A stretch of DNA of 64,000 nt from Desulfosoma sp. (GCA_037481875.1 JBBFKY010000001.1:310001-374000); one strand, 5' to 3'; shown: positions 33,062 to 43,056, counted from the first letter of the stretch. The notes: generated by a model from the letters alone, not told the origin. Translations and numbers: made by a program.

Positions 33062-34144
33062 TCAGAAAGTGGAATCGCACAAAAAACCCACCAAGCTGCG
33101 AACCAATTGGGCCATAAAGCCAAAGTCCAGAGTTTCCATGGTGTCATGGATGGTGTGGTAGTAGGGATTACGATAGAAAGCGGAATCGGTGACCATGACG
33201 GCTGGGTAGCCGGCGTCCCAAAAAGGCGCGTGATCGCTTAAGCGCACGGACGGAATGAGCCAGCCGTTGAAAGGCACCGTCAGAGTGATGACAGGAAGGT
33301 CTGGGTTTTTCTTAAACGATTGTTCCATGGCACGGATCAGACTGCGTGAGCCGAAATTGCCCACAATGCCGATAAAATCCCCCGTAGATGGATAATTCCT
33401 GAAACCCAGCGGAAAAGGATAACTCTGGCAACCCGGTTTTCGGCAGGTGTAGCCCACCATTTCCAGGCAGATCATGCCGTCGATACGTTCCCTGGCCTTT
33501 TTGGCATTTTTAGCCCGCATACGGCTTCCCATAAACCGTGTTCCATACGCCGGGGGTTCTTCCAAGGCAAAGGCTACGAACTGGACACTCGCCTGAGCTG
33601 TATCGAAACAACGAAGAGCCTGCACCAGCCGGGCGGTTTCCAAAAGAACAGCGACGGCGCTGGCGTTGTCATCGGCGCCGACGGTTCTTGCTAGAGAGTC
33701 GTAATGGGCTCCCACAAGGTAGCGACGTCGAGGCTTTTCAGGGCCGGTTTCGGCCAGAATGTTGGCCACGGTGGTGTTTTCGTAAGGGTAAGGTTCTTCG
33801 CGGACATGAAGCCCCTGTGCCCGCAATGTGTCGGCGATATAACTCGCAGCTTGAGCGTGATTCTTGGGGGTCAAAACACTGCGCTCCCCAATTTCCACGG
33901 TAAGGACATGAAGATGGTCTCGCAAAGCCTTTTCCACCTCGACCATGTTCAGGGAGGGATCGACCAGGAGTGGACCAGCCATGGCAGCCCCCGTCGTGTG
34001 ACCCAAAAAAAACATGACAAAGCTTAGGCAATAACGTGCTTGTCCTGCGCCCAGGCCTTGACCGATTCTTTTTCTCAAAAGCTTCTTTGAAAACCAAACC
34101 GTCAGTGAATGGTACAGGGAATGGCCTTCTTTCGACAACGGCAT
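33062..34144 (-). CDS. M28-family zinc peptidase, exported
   Basis: This 360-residue protein is of the M28 aminopeptidase family. Metal and catalytic motifs are VGAHYDS (His), GADDNASAVAVLLE (Asp), FALEEPPAYG (catalytic Glu, metal Glu), ICLEMVGY (Glu in place of the common Asp) and YYHTIHDTMETLDF (His). A hydrophobic stretch near residues 38-56 (YCLSFVMFFLGHTTGAAMAG) looks like a signal peptide, so the first 30 or so residues may not be translated or may form a long n-region. The product is probably periplasmic or secreted. It ends at a bidirectional-looking terminator (33011-33039). Confidence 0.85.
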   Translation of the reverse strand: MPLSKEGHSLYHSLTVWFSKKLLRKRIGQGLGAGQARYCLSFVMFFLGHTTGAAMAGPLLVDPSLNMVEVEKALRDHLHVLTVEIGERSVLTPKNHAQAASYIADTLRAQGLHVREEPYPYENTTVANILAETGPEKPRRRYLVGAHYDSLARTVGADDNASAVAVLLETARLVQALRCFDTAQASVQFVAFALEEPPAYGTRFMGSRMRAKNAKKARERIDGMICLEMVGYTCRKPGCQSYPFPLGFRNYPSTGDFIGIVGNFGSRSLIRAMEQSFKKNPDLPVITLTVPFNGWLIPSVRLSDHAPFWDAGYPAVMVTDSAFYRNPYYHTIHDTMETLDFGFMAQLVRSLVGFLCDSTF

Positions 34145-34170
34145 CGTTCATCAACCTGGCTCTTATTAAA

Positions 34171-34222
34171 CCGTAGGGCGCATGGAGCGTAGGGCGCATG
34201 GAGCGAAGCGAAATGCGCCGTA
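34171..34222 (+). repeat. Dispersed palindromic repeat, family B
   Basis: GTAGGGCGCATGGAGC is duplicated and then followed by GAAGCGAAATGCGCCGTAC, giving a left arm GTAGGGCGCAT and right arm ATGCGCC around the purine-rich GGAGCGAAGCGAA. The same element occurs at 34618, 35414, 35463, 35530 and 35602. Confidence 0.75.
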
Positions 34223-34387
34223 CAAAATACACCATACAAAATACACCGCACAAACCACTCCACACAAACTACGCCATACCAACTACGCCGTACAGACTAC
34301 GCCCCACAAATTACGCCATACCAACCACGCCATACAAAAAACACCATACCAACCACGCCATACGAGATACGCCATACAACTTCCACC
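34220..34387 (+). repeat. Minisatellite of 12 units x 14 bp
   Basis: Twelve uninterrupted 14-base units with consensus ATACCAACTACGCC, where the last three bases are almost always ACC or GCC. The first unit (GTACAAAATACACC) grows out of the right arm of the family B repeat. As 14 is not a multiple of 3, the frame rotates and all units stay open in several frames. Confidence 0.85.
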
Positions 34388-34534
34388 GCAAGGAAGCACC
34401 ACCCCAACCGCCCCATCCGAATCCGTCGATTCAGCGTACGCTCATTGTATTAGGTGTCAAGGCACAAGGTGAATGGGTACCGATTGGGGGGTGGTGGGGG
34501 AGTGGTTTTGGAGGATTATGCTTCGTATTTGATG

Positions 34535-34645
34535 GTGGCGGATTACACTTAGCCTCTAAGGATGGCGGATTACGGCGTTGCGCCTAATGATAGCAGATTA
34601 CACTTAACCTCTAAGGATGGCGGATTACGGCTTCGCCTTCATCCG
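34535..34645 (+). repeat. 55-bp tandem duplication
   Basis: The block GATTACACTTAGCCTCTAAG followed by GATGGCGGATTACGGC starts at 34541 and recurs at 34596, 55 bases later, with few changes. The second copy leads directly into the family B element at 34618. Confidence 0.7.
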
Positions 34646-34652
34646 CCCTACG
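34618..34652 (-). repeat. Dispersed palindromic repeat, family B
   Basis: GGCGGATTACGGCTTCGCCT followed by TCATCCGCCCTAC: arms GGCGGAT / ATCCGCC around a GCTTCGCCTTC centre. It is in opposite orientation to the copy at 34171. Confidence 0.7.
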
Positions 34653-34767
34653 GGTTATGGGTTGGGCTTTGGGCGCTGTGGCGACGCAGCCTTTCGGCCG
34701 ATCTTGTCAGGAGCAGGCACGGCTGCTAAAGTTCTAAAAAAACACGCCGAAAGAGGGAGCTGGGCGC

Positions 34768-35295
34768 ATGAGCTTTGCCGGATCATCTCTGAGCGAAAGG
34801 GAAGTGAAGGATTGGATCGCGCAAAGCGTGGAACACCTTTTTCGAGAAAAGCTCGATGAGCTTCTCTCGGAAAGGCTTACCGCGTTTGTCAAGGAAAACG
34901 AACAGCGCGCGCGGGAACTTTCCCTGATGGAAAGGGTGGTTCGGGTCGAGGAAGAGCTGCGGGCCCTGAAAGAGATCCAGATTGTTCATTTTAAGGCTTC
35001 CGAGAAGCGCTTTGAAGCTATCGAAAAGCGTTTTGAAGCCATGGATAAACGCTTTGAGTCGCTGCAGCGTGAAATGATCGTACGGTTTGAGGCTGTCGAT
35101 AAGCGTTTTGAAGCCATGGAAAAGCGTTTTGAAGCGATGCAGCGTGAAACCAACGCCCGTTTTGAAGCCATGCAACGTGAAACCAATGCTCGTTTTGAGG
35201 CTATGGACAAGCGGTTCACCCAGCTTCAATGGACCATTGGCTTGGGTTTCGGGCTTATGGCAGCCATCATGGGGACGCTGCGATTTTTAGGGTAA
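34768..35295 (+). CDS. Coiled-coil, tail-anchored protein
   Basis: This 175-residue protein starts with a soluble helical region (residues 1-70; SLSEREVKDWIAQSVEHLF). A heptad-repeat coiled coil follows (about 75-155) made of near-identical units, such as EKRFEAMDKRF and QRETNARFEAM. One C-terminal TM segment (about 157-173; LGFGLMAAIMGTLRFLG) closes it. The coiled-coil section is repetitive at DNA level in 21-bp steps (AAGCGTTTTGAAGCCATGGA), so length variation between strains is expected. Such tail-anchored proteins recur near mobile or repeat DNA; function is unknown. It is flanked on both sides by family B repeats. Confidence 0.75.
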   Translation: MSFAGSSLSEREVKDWIAQSVEHLFREKLDELLSERLTAFVKENEQRARELSLMERVVRVEEELRALKEIQIVHFKASEKRFEAIEKRFEAMDKRFESLQREMIVRFEAVDKRFEAMEKRFEAMQRETNARFEAMQRETNARFEAMDKRFTQLQWTIGLGFGLMAAIMGTLRFLG

Positions 35296-35413
35296 GCGGC
35301 AGCGGATTCCGGTTCGTTGTGTTTGGCGGGCGTATGACGTGCGATTCTGCTTCGGTATGTATGACCGCGGATTTCATTTCGCTCCATCCGGTGCGCGTGG
35401 GTGATCGAGTGAT

Positions 35414-35493
35414 GGCGGATTTCGCTTCGCTCCATCCGCCCTACAGATGGGTTCATGGGTGGTGGCGGATTTCGCTTCGCTTCATCCGCCCTA
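35414..35493 (-). repeat. Two family B repeats in tandem
   Basis: GGCGGATTTCGCTTCGCT followed by CCATCCGCCCTAC at 35414-35444, and again with TTCATCCGCCCTAC at 35463-35493. Both share orientation and differ by one base in the centre. An eroded half copy precedes them at about 35367-35395. Confidence 0.8.
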
Positions 35494-35529
35494 CAGTATC
35501 CCCCATCATCAAACTCAACCCCATACCCC

Positions 35530-35640
35530 GTAGGGCGCATGAAGCGAAGCGTAATGCGCCACCCATGCCACCCAACCAGTTGCCAGCCATGCCACCCAAA
35601 ACGTAGGGCGCATGAAGGCGAAGCCGCAATGCCCCCTACG
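35530..35640 (+). repeat. Two family B repeats
   Basis: GTAGGGCGCATGAAGCGAAG followed by CGTAATGCGCC at 35530-35560, and a variant GTAGGGCGCATGAAGGCGAA followed by GCCGCAATGCCCCCTAC at 35602-35640. They are inverted relative to the pair at 35414. Confidence 0.75.
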
Positions 35641-35659
35641 GGTTGGGAGGATCCGGCCC

Positions 35660-35920
35660 CTACGCCACAGGAACCTCCATGGTGTCTCCTAGCAACGGAT
35701 CGTCGTTGACAAGCCACGCGGGTGTCTCTCGCAACACCTTCTATTTGGGGGCGTCCAGCGGCATTCTCAACCTGCCAGGATGGAACGCCGTCCCCAGATC
35801 CACAAACCTCTCGCCCATACCATCAATTTTTCCACGCAGACCAGGAATGGAGCTCGTGGGAAGGGACTTTGCTGTTACAACGCCCAACAGGTTCTGCAAC
35901 CTCGAACCATTATCAAAGTT
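35660..35920 (-). pseudogene. Unidentified decayed coding segment
   Basis: Read on the minus strand, 87 codons are open except for one TAG (35741-35743). They give protein-like text such as LLGVVTAKSLPTSSIPGL, GERFVDLGTAFHPGRL and ETPAWLVNDDPLLGDTMEV. No start codon with ribosome site is evident and a TAA limits it upstream (35921-35923). I do not recognise the family. It is probably the C-terminal fragment of a lost gene. Confidence 0.4.
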
Positions 35921-35925
35921 TTAAC

Positions 35926-36233
35926 CCGGTTTTGTTACGAATTCGCAAAAAAGTTGCAGGGGCTCTCCTAGTGCAAGAACGAAAGCTTTTCGCCTTGGAG
36001 TATGGCTTATGCTTGACGATCTAACCACTACCTATTTTGATGATAACCTCAGCGCTGAGGGAGCCCGGCGGGGGGCATCTAAGGAAGAAAGAAGCGATCG
36101 AGATCTTGTGACCTTAATAGGGCAGAGGATTCACATTTGGCATAGGTCGAAGCCAGAACGCATCCATGGAGAGATTGACAACGCTCTTGGGCTGCCAAAT
36201 CGCCCGCCCAGGAGTGTTATGAGCGTTGACTGA
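35926..36233 (+). pseudogene. IS1634-like transposase remnant, frameshifted
   Basis: In one frame the text RKKVAGALLVQERKLFALE appears. After a frame change near 36005-36015 it continues LDDLTTTYFDDN and RRGASKEERSDRDLVTL. This matches the IS1634-type block with ERxLFxLE, YDLTxTYFEG and RRGYSKxxRxD. The rest of the transposase and the terminal inverted repeats are missing, and the last part (RIHIWHRSKPERIHGEID) is not clearly homologous. It is an inactive relic. Confidence 0.55.
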
Positions 36234-36391
36234 AAAATCCGTGGCGGAAAAGAAAAAACACAAATTAAGCAAAAACAATAACGTACGCCAAAAAATGACA
36301 AAGTTGGGCTAGGTTCGGTTACAGGCCAATTTTCTCACAAACTGTCCCGACGAACAGCGAGCCTCGAGCAAGCTTAAGGAGGGGGGAAAGA

Positions 36392-37789
36392 ATGAAACAC
36401 GAGAATTTGAGACTGGAACGGGACACCTTGGGTGAAGTATGGGTGCCGGAGACGGCTTACTACGGGGCGCAGACGCAAAGAGCGATTGAAAATTTTGCCA
36501 TGAGCGGGCGTTCGATGCCCAGGCCCTTTCTGGAGGCTTTAGCGCTGATCAAAGAAAAAGCCGCGGAGGTCCATGCGCTTCACGGCAGGCTCGATTCCGT
36601 TTTGGCGGACGCCATTTGTCAAGCGGCTCGCGAAGTTCGAGCAGGCAAACACTGGGATCAGTTTCCCGTAGACGTGTTTCAGACAGGTTCCGGGACGTCT
36701 ACGAACATGAACATGAATGAAGTGCTGGCCGGGCGTGCCAATGAAATCCTTACGGGGCGCCGAGGGGGGAAACATCCTGTTCATCCCAACGACCACGTCA
36801 ATATGGCCCAGTCCAGCAATGATGTCATTCCGACGGCTCTGCATATTGCAGCCTGGCGCCTTCTCCAGGACAAGACCATTCCGGCTTTGGTTCGTCTCGA
36901 AGGAGCGCTTCAGGAAAAAGCCAAAGCCTTTGCCGACGTTCTCAAGATCGGCCGCACGCACCTCCAGGATGCTTTGCCGGTCACCCTAGGTCAGGAATTT
37001 TCCGGTTACGCTCGCCAAGTGTCTTTGGCGGTGGAAAGGCTGCGTTCCGTGCAGGCTCGGCTATGTGAGGTGGCCCTCGGGGGCACCGCAGTAGGAACCG
37101 GCGTGGGTGTGCCGTCGGGTTTTGTGCAGGAAGTCCTGGAGCGCATTGAAGCCGAAACAGGCTGTGTATTTCGAGAGGCTCAGAACCATTTTGAGGCCCA
37201 AAGCAGTCAGGATGCCGTGGTGGAAACGGGAGGGACTCTTAAGACGGTTGCCGTGAGCCTTTGGAAAATTGCCAATGATCTGCGCTGGCTTGCTTCGGGG
37301 CCACGCTGCGGTCTAGGAGAAATCCAGCTACCCGCCGTCCAACCGGGATCTTCCATGATGCCGGGTAAAGTCAACCCCGTGATTCTTGAGGCTGTGCTTC
37401 AGGCCGCTGCTCGAGTTATGGGAAACGACACGACGCTGACTCTGGCCGGACAAGCAGGAATTTTTGAACTCCATATGATGCTGCCGCTCCTGGCCGACAC
37501 CCTTCTAGAGTCCATTCATCTGATCACCCAAAGCGCCCTTGTGTTGGTGGAAAAATGTCTTGTGGGGCTTCAAGCCGACCGGGAACGTTGTGCTGCCATG
37601 GTGGAGCAGAGCCTGGCTCTGGCCACCTATCTCGTGCCGCTTGTGGGTTACGATCGGGCGGCCCAAGTGGCCCAAAAAGCCCACGAAGACGGAATCACGG
37701 TGCGAGAGGCGGCTCTGGCCTTGAACATCGCAGATCCCGATGTGATCGATCAGGTTTTGGCTAAAGCCCTGGGGCGCACCATTTCATGA
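36392..37789 (+). CDS. fumC: Class II fumarate hydratase
   Basis: This 465-residue enzyme interconverts fumarate and malate. It has the superfamily signatures QTGSGTSTNMNMNEV, HPNDHVNMAQSSNDV, GRTHLQDALPVTLGQEFSG and the catalytic loop GSSMMPGKVNP. Aspartase and argininosuccinate lyase are excluded by the FumC-type THLQDA and length. The ATG follows AAGGAGGGGGG. Class II fumarase is iron-free and oxygen-stable. It may act in the oxidative or reductive (methyl-malonyl) branch used by propionate-metabolising Desulfobacterota; that pathway link is inferred. Confidence 0.95.
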   Translation: MKHENLRLERDTLGEVWVPETAYYGAQTQRAIENFAMSGRSMPRPFLEALALIKEKAAEVHALHGRLDSVLADAICQAAREVRAGKHWDQFPVDVFQTGSGTSTNMNMNEVLAGRANEILTGRRGGKHPVHPNDHVNMAQSSNDVIPTALHIAAWRLLQDKTIPALVRLEGALQEKAKAFADVLKIGRTHLQDALPVTLGQEFSGYARQVSLAVERLRSVQARLCEVALGGTAVGTGVGVPSGFVQEVLERIEAETGCVFREAQNHFEAQSSQDAVVETGGTLKTVAVSLWKIANDLRWLASGPRCGLGEIQLPAVQPGSSMMPGKVNPVILEAVLQAAARVMGNDTTLTLAGQAGIFELHMMLPLLADTLLESIHLITQSALVLVEKCLVGLQADRERCAAMVEQSLALATYLVPLVGYDRAAQVAQKAHEDGITVREAALALNIADPDVIDQVLAKALGRTIS

Positions 37790-37981
37790 CATTTTATGAC
37801 AACGGTAACGTCAAAACTCTGACGATACGTCCCAGCTTCTTTGCGCCTTTTAACTCATCTTTTTCGGCTTAGATTTTGCAAGCCTCTATCTCCGGAGTCA
37901 GCACAAGGATGTGCCGTCAAGCCGGGTCAAGGGCCGATCCCGGCAGCCGTGGAAAAAGGTGCCGCACAGGAGGAAAACCAC

Positions 37982-39058
37982 GTGGGAGTGTCCTTCATTC
38001 GCAAGACGATGCCCGGCCCGACGTCGGGGTCGACGGTTTCGGCAGAGCAGGCTGCCACATTGGCTCGATCCATGGGGCAGAGGCTTTTTGAAAATGTTCT
38101 GCGAGAAGCGGAACAAGGTGAGCAAGGAACCGGTCAGCCTGCAAGCGAAGAAATGAGCCTCATGCAGGCGCCGACTCAGGGACGAGGCTTGGAACGTGTG
38201 CGAACGGAATTCCAGAATGCGGATCCATCCAGTCTGCAGGCCATGATCACGGCGGCATACATCAAGGCTTCCGCTTTGGGATCGGGATCGCCTACCTGGA
38301 AAGATCTTGGTTCCGCGGGGATTCGGTTTTCCCGTGCAGGCGTCTCGTCTTTAGGAACGCAAGATATTTCCACCTTACAAGAAGGCCCAGCAACGCAAAA
38401 ATCACCGCCATCTTCAGGTCACGACGATCTAGGTTTTTTATCCGCTCGGTTCGAATCCGGAAAAGCAGGGGTGGAAGCCATCGGGTATGATCCTGGAGGC
38501 GGAACATCTTACGGCATTTACCAGATTGCTTCCAAGCCCGGAACCATGGCGCGATTTCTCGATTTCCTGGAAGATCATGAGCCTCAATGGGCCAAGCGGC
38601 TTCGAGCGGCCGGACCCGCCGATACGGGAAGCACGCAAGGGAGGATGCCTCAAGTTTGGAAAGCCATCGCTAAAGAAAACCCGCAGCGTTTTGCAGCGCT
38701 TCAGCAGGCTTTTATTCGCGAGACCCATTACGAGCCTGCACGGCTGGCCATTGTGGAAGCCACCGGAATTGATGTGAACAGGGCCTCGCGAGCGGTTCAA
38801 GAAGTTTTGTGGAGCACGGCCGTGCAGCATGGGCCGGGACGAGCTGCTGACATGTTTATTCGGGCTTTGGGCCGTCAGGGAGGGCGTGAAGGTTCCGTGA
38901 ATGAAGCGGCCCTCATTCAGTCGGTGTATGGGGATCGAGGCCGAATGGGTCGAGCGTTTTGGGGTTCTTTACGGGAAGCTCTTCTGGGCCGTTTTCAAGA
39001 AGAAAAAGCCATAGCCCTGGCTATGCTCAAGGATGCCGGGAAAGACAACGTCGCCTAA
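37982..39058 (+). CDS. VgrG3-like C-terminal (lysozyme-type) domain protein
   Basis: This 358-residue protein has a low-complexity N-terminal half (residues 1-190) and a C-terminal half resembling the peptidoglycan-degrading C-terminal domain of type VI spike protein VgrG3 and related phage proteins. Visible motifs are SARFESGKAGVEAIGYDPGG, TSYGIYQIASKPGTM, FIRETHYEP and VLWSTAVQHGPGRAADMFIRA. It is not fused to a spike and no type VI or phage genes are nearby. GTG 37982 follows AGGAGG; a longer TTG-started frame from 37841 is less likely. No signal peptide is seen. A phage-derived or flagellum-linked muramidase is possible. Confidence 0.65.
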   Translation: MGVSFIRKTMPGPTSGSTVSAEQAATLARSMGQRLFENVLREAEQGEQGTGQPASEEMSLMQAPTQGRGLERVRTEFQNADPSSLQAMITAAYIKASALGSGSPTWKDLGSAGIRFSRAGVSSLGTQDISTLQEGPATQKSPPSSGHDDLGFLSARFESGKAGVEAIGYDPGGGTSYGIYQIASKPGTMARFLDFLEDHEPQWAKRLRAAGPADTGSTQGRMPQVWKAIAKENPQRFAALQQAFIRETHYEPARLAIVEATGIDVNRASRAVQEVLWSTAVQHGPGRAADMFIRALGRQGGREGSVNEAALIQSVYGDRGRMGRAFWGSLREALLGRFQEEKAIALAMLKDAGKDNVA

Positions 39059-39109
39059 AAGCCCGCCTGAGAATTCTTCAGACCAGTTCATGATAGATTG
39101 AATGGAGGG

Positions 39110-39160
39110 GAAGGCGCCGCCTCGCCCCGATCACCTTGAAACGGGATTCCTTAGAGCAGC
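39110..39160 (+). repeat. Dispersed repeat, family C, partial copy
   Basis: GGAGGGGAAGGCGCCGCCTC followed by GCCCC and TTGAAACGGGATT corresponds to part of the 14.3-kb unit and the 29.15-kb copy. It lies between the VgrG3-like gene and a terminator. Confidence 0.45.
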
Positions 39161-39193
39161 CCATGTTGAATTCTCAGTTAGTCCTTAAAGATA

Positions 39194-39233
39194 AAAAACC
39201 TCCAGGAGGAGGGCCGGTTTTCAGCCGGCCCTC
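39194..39233 (-). terminator. Terminator of the acetoacetyl-CoA synthetase gene
   Basis: A 9-bp stem GAGGGCCGG / CCGGCCCTC (39209-39233) is followed, on the minus strand, by TCCTCCTGGAGG and TTTTTTA. It lies 11 bases after the stop at 39244. Confidence 0.8.
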
Positions 39234-39243
39234 TGAGTCCTGA

Positions 39244-41196
<1,953 letters not shown>

Positions 41197-41412
41197 GAAA
41201 GCCTCCGTTTCCAATCAATGTGGTCCATTCCCAGTTGCCCACCAGTTCCTTCCATCCGCATGCCATCAGCTGAGAAGGCGGAGCGACATGAGATTCTGAG
41301 GCTTGATCGCGAGATCACGAGGTTTGACGGCCACGAATAGAAGCGCACCGTCATGCTACCAGGTTTTGCACGTGAACAAAAGTTAAAAATGGGCAAACAC
41401 CACCCAGGTGCC

Positions 41413-41763
41413 TTAGAGTTCCGGGGGACCTGCGGGAATGAGGCAAAGGATGCGCAAGGGTTTATCGGAAGTGTTCTTAATTTGGTGGGTTTCATTGGGA
41501 GGGATAAAGACGGCGTCTCCCTGAGTGATAGGGACCCACTGTCCTTCTTTGTAAGCCGAGCCGTGCCCTTCATGGACAAAAATTTCGTGTTCCCAGTCAT
41601 GGCTGTGCAAAGGGGTGTGTCCACCGGGGTTGATTTCAAAGAGGCGCATATAGAAACGTTGGGCGCCGTCCCGTGATCCGATGAGCACGCGGCCGGTGAC
41701 GCCTCGAGCCGCTTCGTTGTCGAAAAAGGTTCCGGGAATGTCCTTGTAGGATTGAATCTTCAT
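41413..41763 (-). CDS. Cupin-domain protein
   Basis: This 116-residue single-cupin protein has motif 1 G(X)5HXH(X)3-4E(X)6G seen as GGHTPLHSHDWEHEIFVHEG and motif 2 as GDAVFIPPNETHQIKN, with two His, one Glu and one His as metal ligands. ATG 41763 follows AGGAGT; the longer frame to 41850 is rejected. It is divergent from the TIM-barrel gene at 41887. Substrate is unknown. Confidence 0.87.
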   Translation of the reverse strand: MKIQSYKDIPGTFFDNEAARGVTGRVLIGSRDGAQRFYMRLFEINPGGHTPLHSHDWEHEIFVHEGHGSAYKEGQWVPITQGDAVFIPPNETHQIKNTSDKPLRILCLIPAGPPEL

Positions 41764-41886
41764 GGTCAAAACTCCTGGCGTTGAATTAAAGTCTTTGGGA
41801 AACTTGAATCTTACCCTTTCGCATTTAGATGTTTTGCGTGGCTGTGACAAGAACTTGTTTAGGGATCGTCGAGGGAAAGGGAAAAC

Positions 41887-42711
41887 ATGGGAGGGTTTTT
41901 CGGCCTAAGGACGCCGCGAAGTGTTCGACACGTGCATGTCAATATGCCTTGGGCCATGTTGCCCAAGTTTATGGAAGTGATTCGACAGGAGAGGTTTCAT
42001 CTGGAACTGGGTTTTACGGGGGAAGATCTGGACCGTTTGGACTGGAAAGCTTTAGAAGGGACGGTGGCCCTGCTGAAGTCTTGGGGATGCCGACTGACGG
42101 TGCACGGACCATTTTGGGATTTGTGTGCGGGAAGTTGTGACTTCCTCATCCGTCAGGTGAGCCTTCTGCGATGGCATCAAATTTTCGATGTGGCGGCTCT
42201 CATTGGCCCGGCCCACATTGTCTGCCATACAGGGTATGATCCTCGACATCATCGCGAACAGAAGAGCGGCTGGATTCAGAGAGCTCTGGCGTTATGGGAG
42301 CCTCTGGTGGAGAGAGCTCATCGGCAGCATGTGTGTTTGTGTCTGGAGAATGTGTGGGAAGAGGATCCATCGGTTCACGAAGAAATTTTTTCTCGGCTGG
42401 ATTCGCCGTATTTGGGGTTTTGTTTGGATGTGGGACATCAACACGCCTTTTCGCGAACGAGCCTGAGGGAATGGCTTGACGTTTTGAGCGGACGGCTTCT
42501 GGAAATCCATTTGCACGACAACGACGGCACTCGAGACGCCCATCTGCCCGTAGGCATGGGCACCATCAATTTTACCTTTCTTTTTGAAACACTTGTCCAA
42601 AAGGGGCGAAAACCTCTTTTGACGGTGGAACCGCATACCAGGGAGCATTTGTTAAAGACCTTGGTTAATTTAGATAAGATGCTTCCGGAAACGTGGATGC
42701 TTGAGCGCTGA
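41887..42711 (+). CDS. Sugar phosphate isomerase/epimerase-type TIM-barrel protein
   Basis: This 274-residue protein has the xylose-isomerase-like (AP endonuclease 2) fold. Metal-site text is LTVHGPFWDL, IVCHTGYD, CLCLENVWEEDP, GFCLDVGHQHAF, and LEIHLHDNDGTRDAHLPVGMG, ending in LLTVEPHTREHLL. Such proteins act on sugars, sugar phosphates or DNA. No specific substrate is visible. It heads a plus-strand series with the thiamine-binding protein and the KH protein. The stop overlaps an extended reading of the next gene, whose true start is 42725. Confidence 0.85.
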   Translation: MGGFFGLRTPRSVRHVHVNMPWAMLPKFMEVIRQERFHLELGFTGEDLDRLDWKALEGTVALLKSWGCRLTVHGPFWDLCAGSCDFLIRQVSLLRWHQIFDVAALIGPAHIVCHTGYDPRHHREQKSGWIQRALALWEPLVERAHRQHVCLCLENVWEEDPSVHEEIFSRLDSPYLGFCLDVGHQHAFSRTSLREWLDVLSGRLLEIHLHDNDGTRDAHLPVGMGTINFTFLFETLVQKGRKPLLTVEPHTREHLLKTLVNLDKMLPETWMLER

Positions 42712-42724
42712 AAAGGGGGCAAAC

Positions 42725-43036
42725 ATGGCGATTGTGGAAGTAAGTGTGGTTCCTTTAGGGACGGGCAAGACGAGCCTCAGCGATGAAGTGGCCGGTGCGG
42801 TCAAAATTTTAAGAGCCAGCGGCCTTTCTTACGAATTGACAGCCATGGGAACCATCATCTATGGAGATTTGGACAAGATCTTGGAAATCGTTCGAGCGAT
42901 GCATGAAAGCTGTTTTCACAGGGGTGTGCAAAGGGTCCTGACCCAGATCAAGATTGACGATCGACGGGATCGCGCCGGCACACCGGCGGATAAAGTACGA
43001 TCTGTTTTGGAAAAATTGAACGAGACGTCTTCATAA
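42725..43036 (+). CDS. Thiamine-binding protein, MTH1187/YkoF family
   Basis: This 103-residue protein starts MAIVEVSVVPLGTGKTSLS and has the SYELTAMGTIIYGDLDKILE core of the MTH1187/YqgV family, small ferredoxin-like-fold proteins that bind thiamine or a related metabolite. ATG 42725 is preceded by GGGGGC. It starts 14 bases after the TIM-barrel stop and is followed 21 bases later by the KH protein gene. Confidence 0.9.
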   Translation: MAIVEVSVVPLGTGKTSLSDEVAGAVKILRASGLSYELTAMGTIIYGDLDKILEIVRAMHESCFHRGVQRVLTQIKIDDRRDRAGTPADKVRSVLEKLNETSS

Positions 43037-43056
43037 GGCATTGAGGTGGGGAAGAC

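Larger units (their letters stand above)
34145..34767. other. Repeat-rich non-coding region
   Basis: About 620 bases contain family B palindromic repeats (34171-34222 and 34618-34652), a 14-bp minisatellite (34220-34387) and a 55-bp tandem duplication (34535-34645). Open frames across it exist only because the repeat units lack stop codons. Confidence 0.75.
35296..36391. other. Accessory region with repeats and decayed genes
   Basis: About 1.1 kb without an intact gene. It holds family B repeats at 35414, 35463, 35530 and 35602, an unidentified minus-strand coding remnant (35660-35920), and an IS1634-like transposase remnant (about 35926-36233). The last 150 bases form the fumC upstream region. 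Confidence 0.7.

Noticed and set aside
34182-34587. Open frames of 96 and 129 codons with repeats of TNYAIPTTPY type
   Set aside because: They arise from the 14-bp minisatellite and family B repeat, whose units contain no stop codons in several frames. The MERSE-type start is a known translation artefact of this repeat class.
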